A stretch of DNA of 49,007 bases from a bacterium (GTDB lineage Bacteria; Patescibacteriota; Gracilibacteria; BD1-5; UBA6164), in assembly GCA_024635475.1 (NCBI GenBank), contig JAGXIW010000007.1, forward strand, positions 1 to 49,007, read 5' to 3'. Positions within the stretch are counted from its first letter, which is position 1. Every line of letters begins with the position of its first letter. Of this stretch, positions 32,344 through 42,037 are shown one piece after another. A program made the position numbers and the translations under genes. The notes beneath the pieces were generated by a model. It did no database searches. It was not told the origin of the DNA and was given only the letters and a program-made list of their open reading frames with translations.

Positions 32344-33501
32344 TTATTCAAATAAATCTTTTGAAATATCTATTTTTTCTTTTAGATGTAGAGCTTTATT
32401 CTCTCAAGTAATAAGTATTCATTTATCTATTGATAATTTTTTATCTACTATTTTATCAGTATAATCAAATTGATTCAATAAATACCTTATAGCATTTAAT
32501 CTAGCTTTTTTCTTATCATCACTCTTAATTATAATCCAAGGAGCATCTTTAGAATGAGTATTACTAAAATTTTTATACTCAGCTAAAGAATATTTATCCC
32601 AAAGATTTTGACTAACTTGATCAATAGGAGAAAGTTTAAATTGTTTTAATGGATTTCTTCTTCTTTCTTCAAATCTTTTAGCTTGTTCTTCTTTTGAAAC
32701 AGAAAAATAAAATTTTATTAATTTAATTCAAGAATTAACAAGCATTTTTTCAAATTTTGGTACATCCTCTAAAAATTGTTCATAATCTTTTTTTCTTACA
32801 AATCACATTACAGGTTCTACTCATGCTCTATTATACCAACTTCTATCAAAAAATACCATTTCTCAAGAACTAGGTAAATGAGTTACATATCTTTGAAAGT
32901 ACCATTCTGATTTTTCTTTTTCTGTTGGTTTTTCTAATGCTACTATTCTAGCTCATCTAGGATTTAGATATTCAGAAAATCTTTTTATAGTTCATCATTT
33001 TCATGCTGCATCTCTTCATTCAAAAATTATTAAAACTTTTTCTCAAGATTCTTTTATATATCTTTGTAATTTAACAAGTTCTAATTGAAGTTCAATAATA
33101 TCTTTTTCATATTCAATTGTTTGTTTTTTAATACAAACTTGATTATATTCTTTTTCTTTTTCTTTTTCTAAATTTGGACAATGTTTATATTTTTTTTCAA
33201 CACTTTTTACAACATCAATTAACACAATTTCTTCTTCATCTTTTTTTTGTTTTACAAAATCTTCTGCATCATCAAGTAAATCATCAAGTTTTTTGAATTC
33301 TTTTTTTGATTTTTTATCTATTTTTTTCTTATTTTTTTCTATAAGTTCATGAGTTTTATTGATAAGTACTTTTAACTCGTCAATTTCTCATTTTTTCTTT
33401 AACTCATTTATAAACTCTACCAATTCAGTAATAAGGTTTCTTATAGATTCAACATCTATTTTCCTTAAATTATTAAAAAGTTCGTAAAATATAGAAGGCA
33501 T
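32344..33501 (-). CDS. ppk2: Polyphosphate kinase 2 (PPK2)
   Basis: PPK2 moves phosphate between polyphosphate and nucleotides (usually polyP-driven NDP or NMP phosphorylation). The 385-residue protein has a Lys/Glu-rich, coiled-coil N-terminal extension (about 1-125). The PPK2 core follows, with Walker A GRDAAGKGG at 162-170, FFDRSWYNRAGVEPVMGF with the catalytic Asp, and the lid segment RRRNPLKQFKLSPID. Such an enzyme could let a host-dependent cell make ATP or GTP from polyphosphate. It is a single gene with the promoter region in 33502-33640. Confidence 0.93.
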
Positions 33502-33639
33502 AGAATAAAATTAACAACTAAAATTTATTGATTAATAATTATTGATAAATTACTAATATATACAGATATTAAATCATATACTTTTATAAATGTCAAGAAA
33601 ATGAAAGTATTTTTATAAATTTTTAATAAAAAGAAAAAA

Positions 33640-33660
33640 TCTCCTTAAAAATAAAGGAGA
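33640..33660 (-). terminator. Hairpin and T-run, end of the recombinase transcript
   Basis: TCTCCTT at 33640-33646 pairs with AAGGAGA at 33654-33660 around a 7-nt loop. On the minus strand ATTTTTTC follows. It lies 143 bp past the recombinase stop, beyond repeat copy 3. The rest of 33502-33802 holds only AT-rich promoter-like sequence for ppk2. Confidence 0.6.
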
Positions 33661-33705
33661 AATAGAACATAAATTAACTAAAATTTACAAATATTTTTTC
33701 TAAGG

Positions 33706-33796
33706 TGTCATTCTGAGTTTTTACGAAGAATCCCTTGAGCATTGTTTTGATAAAATATCATCATTTAAAGAACACTACATAATTATTCAGGACAAC
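33706..33796. repeat. Dispersed palindromic repeat, copy 3 (degenerate)
   Basis: The left arm TGTCATTCTGAG at 33706 with GAAGAATCCCTT is well conserved and matches the right arm of copy 2. The right arm, ending CAGGACAACA, has decayed. It lies just before the stop of the recombinase gene. Confidence 0.7.
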
Positions 33797-33802
33797 AAAG
33801 TA

Positions 33803-34720
33803 TTACCTCATAAACTTATTATGAATCTCTTTTAATTTTGGATTAGTAACATGAGTATAAACTTGGGTAGTAGTTATACTGGCATGTCCTAGCATCTCTT
33901 GAATACTTCTCAGATCAGCTCCAGCATTAAGTAAAGTTGTAGCAAAGCTATGTCTCAATGTATGAGCTGAAATATCTTTTAATATACATCATTTTATAGC
34001 ATATTTTTTTATTGAATTTGTTATAAAAAATCTAGATAATCTCAAACTTTCTTCATCTATACTTTTTATATCTTCTTTTTTAAAATTATGCCTTATAAAA
34101 AGGGGAGCATAAGCATCATGTCTCTTATCTAAATATTTTTTTATCAATTCTCAAGCCTTTTGAGTGAGATAAACAACTCTAAGTTTTCTTCATTTTCATC
34201 TTACTGCAAATTCTTTTGTATCTAGATTTATATCATTTTTATTTAAAGCTGTAAGTTCTGAGATTCTGAGTCATGTAGAGTAAATACATTCCATAATAGC
34301 TAAATCACGAGCTCAAACAAGTGTATTATTATCGGGAGTATTAAAAAGTCTAATAAGTTCTTCTTCTGTAAGAAATTCTACTCTTCTTGTTTCTTGTTTT
34401 ATGAGGTCAATTGAAGTAGGGGAAAGTGTCTTAATTCAAGTTTTTTCTAGATATTTTAAAAAGCTTCTAAGAGTAATCATATAAGCATTTGCTGTTTTGA
34501 TTGAAATTTGTTTTTTCGATTTTTTGTATATATATGATCTAAATCATTCTGCTAAATCTAAATCTATTTTCTCTACATCTATATTGTCCTCGTTTTTTAT
34601 TTTTAAATACTCCCTAAAATACCTAAGATGTCTATCGTATTGCTCTACAGTTTTGGGTGATTTATTTTTGATTACTTCTAACCAATTTAGAAATTTGTCG
34701 TAAGCTTGTGAGAATAACAT
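33803..34720 (-). CDS. Tyrosine recombinase, XerC/XerD type
   Basis: This 305-residue protein is the right size for Xer recombinases, which resolve chromosome dimers at dif. The N-terminal SAM-like domain starts [19 protein letters not shown]. The catalytic domain shows TGLRISEL with the first Arg, a beta-hairpin Lys segment (AVRGKGRKLRVV), [19 protein letters not shown] and the nucleophile in VYTH. Whether it is the chromosomal Xer or one from a mobile element cannot be decided from the sequence alone, but the close match and the lack of phage genes favour a housekeeping role. No dif site was identified. Confidence 0.9.
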
Positions 34721-34785
34721 AATAAATAATATATTAATAATCTTATTATATATTATTTATTAAAACTTTTTATGCAAAAATAAAA

Positions 34786-35511
34786 TTATCCAATTTCTAA
34801 AATTACAGGTAAATGATCTGAAATATTAGTATTAACAATTTTATAATCAGAATTAATATTTTTACTTGTTAAAAATAAATCAAGCATATGTTTTGGTCTA
34901 AATGAAGGAAATGTAGCTTCATTACAAACAATATCTAAATCCATTTTATTACAAAGATTTTTTATCTCACCAACTCATTTAAATATGTTAAAATCTCATC
35001 ATATAATTATATTTTTATTCTTGAAATTTATATTATTTAATTCATCAAATTGTTTTTTTCTTGTACTTTTATTCAATGAAAAATGTCAAAATACAAAACT
35101 TATATCTCAAGGTAAAAATATTTCGTACAATAGTTTTTTTGTTCAAGCTCTTAAGTAATGTGTTTTAAAATCAAGATTTGTTTTTGATATAAATGCATTC
35201 GATTTTTTTCTGAAAAATGGTGTTTTTCTCAATAATGATTTTTTACCGTATTTTGTTTCTATATCATAAAAAGGATAATCCTCATTAACAAGATACTTAA
35301 AATTAATTCATTTATTTATTTCAATTAGACAAATCAAATCTGGTTTTTCTTCTATTATTATAGATTTAAATTTATTGATTATAGTACTAGTACTTTTTTT
35401 ATTTATATATGTATATTTATGTGATTTTAGTATGTATTGGTGAAATTTTCAACTAATTCCACTACAATATCATATATTAAATAAAAGAATCTTAAATTTC
35501 TTTTTATCCAT
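34786..35511 (-). CDS. Endonuclease/exonuclease/phosphatase-family protein
   Basis: This 241-residue protein has the EEP-fold motifs in order: LLFNIGYCSG, PDLICLIEI with the metal-binding Glu, GHFSLN with the His, IIIYGDFNIF, and SDHLPVILEIG at the end with the catalytic Asp-His pair. These enzymes hydrolyse phosphodiester or phosphomonoester bonds, from DNA to sphingomyelin or inositol phosphates. No signal peptide is visible, so a nucleic acid or small phosphoester in the cytoplasm is likely. It is not the standard exonuclease III (found at 11984). Confidence 0.87.
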
Positions 35512-35621
35512 AAAAATTATATTTTAAAAATATTTTTTTAAAACCATTTTAAATTAAATTATATTTTATGCATTTAAACTATTAATTCAAATCTAGTTTA
35601 TTATTTTTTAGCATCCTGTTA

Positions 35622-35655
35622 AACTCCTATATTTTTGGGAGAGGTTAGGTGAGGG
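35622..35655. other. GC-richer element in an AT-rich spacer
   Basis: AACTCCTATATTTTTGGGAG forms a short CTCC/GGGAG hairpin, followed by AGGTTAGGTGAGGG. It is much richer in G than its surroundings and resembles half of the common GGGAGAGGTTAGGGTGAGGG palindromic repeats of other genomes. The other half is not visible. The rest of 35512-35788 carries the promoter at 35712. Confidence 0.4.
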
Positions 35656-35711
35656 CTTATTTGCTTTTATCTTTAGTCTAACTTTTGTCAAGCAAATTAA
35701 TATAAAAACTT

Positions 35712-35740
35712 TTGTTAAATTTGTCACAATATATTATAAT
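35712..35740 (+). promoter_or_regulatory. Strong promoter before the zinc-ribbon gene
   Basis: TTGTTA at 35712-35717 and TATAAT at 35735-35740 are separated by exactly 17 bp. The predicted start is near 35747, about 42 bp before the ATG at 35789. This probably drives the run of small genes to about 37365. Confidence 0.65.
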
Positions 35741-35788
35741 AGATTTAGGTTATAAGAAATGTAAATATTATTTTCTAACTATAAACAA

Positions 35789-36172
35789 ATGAATTATAAA
35801 ACTTTAAAATGAATGCTAGAATCACTTGTAAAAGTATATAGATGTCCTATGTGCGATGCTGAAGTATCAGAAAATAGTGTAGATATAGTATGAGCTGCTT
35901 GAAATACTGTAAATATAGATATAGAATGTGAAAATTGTAAAAAACATTCAATGATAAAAGCAGAAATAAATAGTGTAAATATACTTCCTATCAATGTATG
36001 AGAAAATTGAATAGACTGACTAAGAAAAAGTCTAGAAAATATAAAATGACAAATAACTCAAAATAATAATCAAAGTTCAAGTACAAAAAAAATAACTGAC
36101 ACTGAAATAGTTGATTTAAACAAAAAATTGAAATTAAATGATTTAAATGCTCAGGATTTATTCAATCAATAA
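35789..36172 (+). CDS. Small zinc-ribbon protein
   Basis: This 127-residue protein has CPMC near residue 19 and CENC near residue 47, a four-cysteine zinc ribbon, inside the first half. The second half is polar and Asn/Ser/Lys-rich, ending with a predicted helix (DLNKKLKLNDLNAQDLFNQ). There is no membrane segment or catalytic motif. I cannot assign it a family. It opens a cluster of small genes. The next starts 7 bp after its stop, which suggests an operon. Confidence 0.65.
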
Positions 36173-36178
36173 TTAATA

Positions 36179-36502
36179 ATGTCAGAAAAATCAGATTTAA
36201 CTACTACAGAAAAAATAGATTATATATTTGATTATATAAAAAAGGAAGAGAAAAAAAATAAAATTAAAACCATTATTAAATGGTTTTTTAGACTTTTAAT
36301 TATTGCATATATTTTTTATGTTTATTTATACCTTTGGCCAATAGCAAGAAATTTTTATACACAAATTTTTAATAATCCCATATTAAATAAAACAGAGACA
36401 AGTCAAACAAAAGAAACTTCATGAAGCTCTGAAATCCAAATTTGAAGTTTTAAATTAAGCAAAGAAAAAATTGAACAAATTAAAACATTATTTTCTAAAT
36501 AA
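36179..36502 (+). CDS. Small single-pass membrane protein
   Basis: This 107-residue protein has a charged N-terminus (1-33) and one membrane helix at about 38-60 (FRLLIIAYIFYVYLYLWPIA). A polar tail ends SKEKIEQIKTLFSK. No family is recognised. It lies 7 bp after the zinc-ribbon gene and 7 bp before the 74-residue membrane-protein gene, so it belongs to the same transcript. Confidence 0.6.
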
Positions 36503-36508
36503 TAAAAT

Positions 36509-36733
36509 ATGGTAATTTTAGTAAAAATATTTTATGCTATACTATTTATATCATTGTGATTTCTAATGATAAGATTTAGAAAAAATGTTCACGATCGGAC
36601 AGGACACTGGTATTGGGCAGAAAAATATCTAGGTAGTTGATGAACTTATTTAGTTTTAATTTTATTTTGAATGTTTTTAATATTTTTCTGAGCCATTTTT
36701 CCTTTTTGAGGATTGGAATTGTTGAAGAAGTAA
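36509..36733 (+). CDS. Small two-TM membrane protein
   Basis: This 74-residue protein has two hydrophobic helices at about 3-20 and 47-70. Between them is a polar loop with DRTGHWYWAEKYLGSGG. The sequence FRKNVHDRTGHWYWAEKYLG is distinctive but I do not know its family. It is in tight series with neighbours on both sides, 7 bp from the previous gene and 27 bp from the next. Confidence 0.6.
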
Positions 36734-36759
36734 TTTTAAACTTTATAACCAATTAAGTT

Positions 36760-37365
36760 ATGAAAAAAATAAACACTTTATTAATTACTGTGTTGAAAGT
36801 ATTATTTTTTATATTAGGAGTATTTATAATTTTGCTACAATTACAGCATTTCTTAAAATCTTACAACATCAGCTATAATTTTATTTTTAATCCATCTTGG
36901 GAAGTTAATTATTATATTGATAATTATATTTATTATTATAATAATATAATTTTTTGAAAATCTATTTTTTTAATATCATTTATCTTATACTTTATAAATT
37001 TTATTTTTTTAGAAAAAACAATAAAAAAACAAAATATTATTATTAATTTAAAAAATTATTTATATTTAAATAAAATTATACAATTCAATTTAATATTTAG
37101 TTTAATATTTTTAATCCTCAATTTAATATTTAGATTAAACCAAATAGACCTGATAGAGTTAATAATATTAACAAATTGAATTATAATTGTTTTATTTACT
37201 ATTACATATATACTTACAAAAAAAATCTCAAAAATTTTAGAAAATACAAAAATCCCCTTACATTCAACTATTAATAACATATCAAAAAAAGAGATAATTT
37301 TAATTATTATTTTGATATTAGTTTGATATTTTTACAAAAGTGTTATATTGAATTTATTTGTGTAA
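36760..37365 (+). CDS. Hydrophobic membrane protein, unknown
   Basis: This 201-residue protein has about five hydrophobic segments, near 7-27, 65-83, 100-125, 130-152 and 178-197. It is very rich in Ile, Leu, Phe, Asn and Tyr, as expected from extreme AT content. No polar motif suggests a function. It is the last gene of the small-gene run that starts at 35789. Confidence 0.55.
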
Positions 37366-37433
37366 ATGAAAATTTTTAGTACTAAATTTAAGAATAGAAA
37401 TTAACTAAAATTTAATGTATATTGTATCCTTTG

Positions 37434-37649
37434 ATGCAAAAAAATAAATATAAATTGGTACATTTTATAAGGGAAAAGTTTACTCAAACTACTACTCTTA
37501 CAGTAATTCCAAAACCAGATTCGATTTTAAGAGTTTTTATGGTTTTTAAAGCTTTAGATTCAAAAATAGAGATCGAAGAACAAAAAATAAAACCTTTTGA
37601 TAGAAAAGGATTTACTATTGTTGAATGGGGAGGGGCAGAAATAAAATAA
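37434..37649 (+). CDS. Small soluble protein with FTIVEWGG tail
   Basis: This 71-residue protein begins MQKNKYKLVHFIREKF and ends RKGFTIVEWGGAEIK. I do not recognise it. The core reads VIPKPDSILRVFMVFKALDSK. All three glycines use GGN, none uses TGA, unlike most genes here, although the sample is small. A longer frame could begin at a TTG at 37422, but the ATG is preferred. The hydrolase gene starts 20 bp downstream on the same strand, so the two may be linked. Confidence 0.55.
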   Translation: MQKNKYKLVHFIREKFTQTTTLTVIPKPDSILRVFMVFKALDSKIEIEEQKIKPFDRKGFTIVEWGGAEIK

Positions 37650-37669
37650 CTATTTTTTGAAATTAAAAC

Positions 37670-38476
37670 ATGAAAATATTTTTAAAATTTATCTCATTCT
37701 TAATTATCTTATATATTGCATTTTGTTTTTTTATCTTTTTTACTCAAAAAAGCCTGATATTTTTTCCTTCAAAAGAACTTTTTAATATTTCAAAAGCAAT
37801 AAATCTTGAAGAAATCTATATCAAAACGGAAGATAATATAAAATTAAATGCCTGGTTTTTAGATAATAAAAGTGATAAGACTGTTATATTTTTTCATGGA
37901 AATGGAGGAAATATTTTTTATAATCAAGAGAGATTAAAAATTTTCAATGAACTTCATTTAAATGCAGTTATTTTTGATTATCGTGAATATGGTAAAAGTG
38001 AAGGTACTATACAAAAAGAAGAAGATTTATATAAAGATGCTGATGCCGTATATAAATATGTAATTAATAAAACTAAAAAACCTGAAAACATTATATTTTG
38101 GGGACAATCACTATGATGAGCAATTGCTATAAATTTAGCTCAAAATAAAAATATTTATGCAACAATTATAGAATCAACATTTTATTCTATGGATGATATG
38201 GCGAGTAATATATATTGGTTCTTACCGACAAAATTATTATCAAAATTTCATTTTAGAAATAATGAAAAAATATCCAGTATTATTTCTCCTATTTTAATAA
38301 TTCACAGTATTAATGATGAAATGATTGACTTCTCAAACTGAAAAAGACTTTTTGATAAAGTAACAAATCAAAAAAGATTTTTAGAAACTAATGGTTCTCA
38401 TAATGGCGGATTTCAAGAGTCATATGATTTATATTTTTCTACTATTAGTACATTTTTAAATATAAAGAAAAAATAA
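37670..38476 (+). CDS. Alpha/beta hydrolase with membrane anchor (ABHD13/17-like)
   Basis: This 268-residue protein has an N-terminal hydrophobic anchor (about 4-25). A serine hydrolase core follows: FFHGNGGN oxyanion region, FDYREYGKSEG, the nucleophile elbow GQSLGG with Ser at about 147, HSINDEMIDF with the acid, and GSHNGGF with the catalytic His. It resembles the bacterial proteins related to ABHD13 and ABHD17, which are esterases or depalmitoylases in eukaryotes; the substrate here is unknown. Glycine codons are mostly GGN (8 against 3 TGA), unlike its neighbours. Confidence 0.85.
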
Positions 38477-38496
38477 TCTTCTAAAAAAAATAAATT

Positions 38497-38549
38497 TTGA
38501 CATTTAAAAAAAATTAAATAATATAGCACTTATAAAACTTAGGTGCTAA
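38497..38549 (+). promoter_or_regulatory. Promoter with CIRCE-like HrcA operator before htpG
   Basis: TTGACA at 38497-38502 and TAATAT at 38519-38524 form a promoter with a 16-bp spacer. Directly on it lies ATAGCACTT-N9-AGGTGCTAA (38523-38549). This has the 9-9-9 layout of the CIRCE element (TTAGCACTC-N9-GAGTGCTAA) bound by HrcA. Six of nine arm positions are palindromic and the outer bases agree with the consensus. Confidence 0.75.
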
Positions 38550-38573
38550 TTTTATTTTATAATTTTGATAAAT

Positions 38574-40460
38574 ATGACTAAAAAAACATACAATTTTGAA
38601 GCTGAAACTGAGAGACTTTTAGAGTTATTAACTCATAGTATTTATTCTAATAAAGAGATATTTTTGAGGGAACTTGTATCAAATTCTTCTGATGCAATAG
38701 ATAAAGCTCGTATTAAATCTATAACAGATGTAAATTACTTGTGAGACAATAATAAATTTGAGATAAAAATAGATATAGATAAAGTAAATTCTATTATAAC
38801 TATTGAAGATAATGGTATAGGTATGACAAAAGATGAAGTAATTCAAAACATTTGAACAATAGCAAAGTCAGGAACAAAAGATTTTCTTGATAAATTAAAA
38901 GAATCAAAAGAACAAAATAATCTGATATGACAATTTTGAGTTTGATTTTATTCTGTATTTATGATTGCATCAAAAGTAGAATTAGAAACAAAATCAAATG
39001 ATTCTGAAAAATCTATTATTTGGACCTCAGAAGGAAAATGAAAATTTGAGTTAAATGACTGAGAAAAAAATACAAGATGAACTATAATTAAAATCCATGT
39101 AAAAGAAACTGAAAAAGAATTCTTAGAAGATTGGAAAATAAAAGAATTAATTAAAAAATATTCAAATTATATAAATGTACCTATTTTGATGCTAGAAATT
39201 GAAAACGAAACAAATAAAGACTCTAGAAAAACAGAACAAATAAATCAAACTAAACCAATTTGGGATAAACAAAAATCAGAAATAAAAGAAGAAGAATACA
39301 ATGAATTTTATTCTAGTATAAGTTATGATTTTGCAAAACCTCTGACTCATTTAAACCTAAATACAGAATGAGCGATAAGTTATAAATCAATTCTTTTTAT
39401 ACCAACAAAAAAGAATATGTTTAACAACAATGATGATGCAAGCAAAGATTATGGACCAAAACTTTTTGTACAAAATGTACTTATTCTAGAACAAGCTAAA
39501 GATTTATTACCAGTTTGGCTTAGATTTGTTTCTGGAATAATTTCAACTAATGATTTACCTCTAAATATATCAAGAGAAATGTTACAATCAAACCAAACAC
39601 TTGATAAGATTAAAAAATCTCTTACAAAAAAAATTGTAGATAAATTAGCTTCTGAAATGAAAGAAAACAAAGAATATGATGAATTTTTATCAAATTATTC
39701 TAGATTTTTAAAAGAATGAATTTATTATGAGACAGAACTTAGAGAAAAACTTGCAGAAATAATAAAATTTAAAACTTTATTAAGTGAAAAAGAAATAACT
39801 CTTGATGAATACTTAGAAAAATCAAAAGCTTTAATCAAAGATGATAAAGAAATAAAAACTATCTATTACATAACTGCAAAATCTACAAATGAAGCTATGG
39901 CAAATCCTTATATAGATCAATTTAGAAAAAAAGAAATAGATGTACTAATTTTAACTGATCCGATTGATGAATGGCTAATCCAAGTACTAACTGAGTACAA
40001 ATGAAAAAGCCTTGTATCAATTACAAAATCTGATTTAGAAATAGATGAGGATGAAAATACAAAAGAAAAAATAGAAGAAGATAAAAAAGAGTTTAAAGAT
40101 TTATTTGAACTTATTAAAAATACTATTTGAAGTGATAAACTTGAATCAGTGAAGCTTTCAACAAGACTTTGAGACAATCTATGAGCTCTGACAATAAAAG
40201 AGTGATGACTAACTCCACAAATGGAAAAGATGATGAAAGCTATGTGACAACAAGTTCATGAAAATAAAAAAATCCTAGAATTAAATACAAATCACAAAAT
40301 TGTAAAAATGATGTTAGAAGAATTTAAAAAAGACTTGAAATCAGAAAAATTAAAAGATCTAATGTTGTATACATATGAACAAGCGATTTTACTTGAATGA
40401 TGAGAGTTACAAGACTATAAATCTTTTATAAATAGAGTGAATAATTTTATAGAGAGTTAA
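38574..40460 (+). CDS. htpG: Chaperone HtpG (Hsp90)
   Basis: HtpG is the bacterial Hsp90 ATPase that helps client proteins fold, mainly under heat stress. The 628-residue protein has the GHKL ATP site: [10 protein letters not shown] near residue 40, DNGIGM, GTIAKSGT and GQFGVGFYS. Middle and C-terminal domains follow, with [11 protein letters not shown] and [11 protein letters not shown]. The length is standard. The CIRCE-like operator upstream suggests HrcA-controlled heat-shock expression. Its stop overlaps that of the convergent 88-residue gene. Confidence 0.95.
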
Positions 40461-40723
40461 TTCAAATAATTCCTTCAAATATCATCAGTTGGAGTTATCA
40501 CTGTTATTAGACATCAATGAGTATTTTTTAATATTTTTAATACTCAATCATTTTTAACTCCAAAAGGTATATCTCATTCTTCAATTCCAGATTGTTCTAT
40601 GAGTTTTTGAATTGCTAACTGGTATTTTGGTTGCAAATTTTGAAAATGTAAAGTATCATTTCAGTTAGCAGATTGTTCAGCTAATTCAATTAATAATTGT
40701 TCTTGTTGTTTATTTGAATTCAT
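40457..40723 (-). CDS. Small unknown protein
   Basis: I do not recognise this 88-residue soluble protein. It starts with a helix rich in Gln and Leu (NKQQEQLLIELAEQSA). A linker with IEEGDIPFGVKNDG follows, and it ends with a beta segment (CLITVITPTDDIG). Its start region, TAACTAATTAACATTATG on the minus strand, is nearly identical to that of the next upstream gene (41802), so the two share a duplicated or conserved leader. It overlaps the htpG stop by 4 bp. Confidence 0.55.
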
Positions 40724-40770
40724 AATGTTAATTAGTTAAAATTAAAAGTTATTTATTAAAAATTTTTACA

Positions 40771-41802
40771 CTATATTAAGAATTTTAATAATAAATTTGT
40801 AAAAAATCACTTTATTTCATTTCATTCTTTAGTATAAAAAATTTCTATTTTACGATCATTATGATCTATACACAATACTGAATAATCTCAACCTTTTGTT
40901 TGTAAAAAATCTGTAATTTCTCTTCATTTTTCATCTCTTAAAGTATTAAATTCAGAATCTGTTAATTTCTCAACATATTCAATTCAATTATTTTTAAGCT
41001 GTTTTGCAATTTTAATTTTCTTAACTTTTTTTCAAAGAAATTCTATTTCAGGTGATACTATACTAATTTCATTTCATTCATTATCAGTAAGTAAAGTAAA
41101 ATCATCCTTTATATATCTTCTTAATATAAACTGTTTTTTAACCGTATCATAAAGGTCTACATTATAGTACGAATTATTGTTACCAATAATATTAGTAATA
41201 GTACATCTTCATTGTATAACAATAGGAACTCTTGTTTCTACATCTATAAATATTCATCCTACTTTTGCAATTTCTTTGTTAAATAATAGTATTTTTTCTC
41301 ATGTTTCACAATCTTTAATTATATTTCATCCTATATCGGACAATATTTCTTTGTCAGGTAATTGTTTTGAAACAAGATTTTTAAAAGCTTCCTGTATTCA
41401 TTTTACATTATCAGTTGTATCAGTTATTGATAAATTTGGTTTTATTTTATTACTTAAATTTGATATATATTTTTTTATCGCTCATATAGCTATCCCAACT
41501 ATATTTTTTTGAGCTTCTGTTGGTTTTAAAGCTTCTTTATGAGTATCATAAAAAGATAAAAGTTCTTCCTCAAATAAACCCCATTTTTCTTTGTTTTTAA
41601 AAAAATCTAGAATTTGTTGAGTATTTTCTGGTTTTTGTAAAAATTGTTCTCTTTCTTCTCTCTTTTTTGGTACCTCTTGTAAATCTTGAAATATACAAGA
41701 AACAAGAGGAGTAAATATAGCAGAATGTCCTAATATCTGATAAATATCATTACATTCTTGTCTCTCAGATGAGAAATCTGTGTTTTGTATTTTATTGGTC
41801 AT
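40771..41802 (-). CDS. Unknown 343-residue soluble protein
   Basis: There is no signal peptide or membrane segment. The N-terminal 100 residues are helical with many charged residues (EVPKKREEREQFL). The middle holds strand-like segments such as GGIFIDVETRVPIVIQG and CTITNIIGNNN, and the C-terminal third is mixed with EFLGKKVKKIKIAK. I cannot assign it. The 88-residue gene follows 47 bp downstream with the same leader motif, so they may be functionally linked or co-regulated. Confidence 0.6.
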
Positions 41803-42037
41803 AATGTTAATTAGTTAAAAATTATAAGTTATTTTTTTCTGTTTTTTTGTTTTCCGATTTATTTATAAGTATAAGATTTTTAAAATAATTAATCAATAAT
41901 ATAAACATATTATCATAAAAGTCAATAATCTTTACAATAATAATTAAAATAGTAAAATTATTTTTATAAATACATTAGTTTTTTACCTATTTTTGTATAA
42001 AATTCTACAAACTTTATTTATTATAAAAACAAAAATT

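Noticed and set aside
37422-37433. TTG start of the 71-residue gene
   Set aside because: An ATG lies four codons further in and no start signal favours the TTG.
41993-42037. TTG start for the CtpA-like protease
   Set aside because: The ATG at 42038 gives a typical signal peptide directly at the N-terminus.
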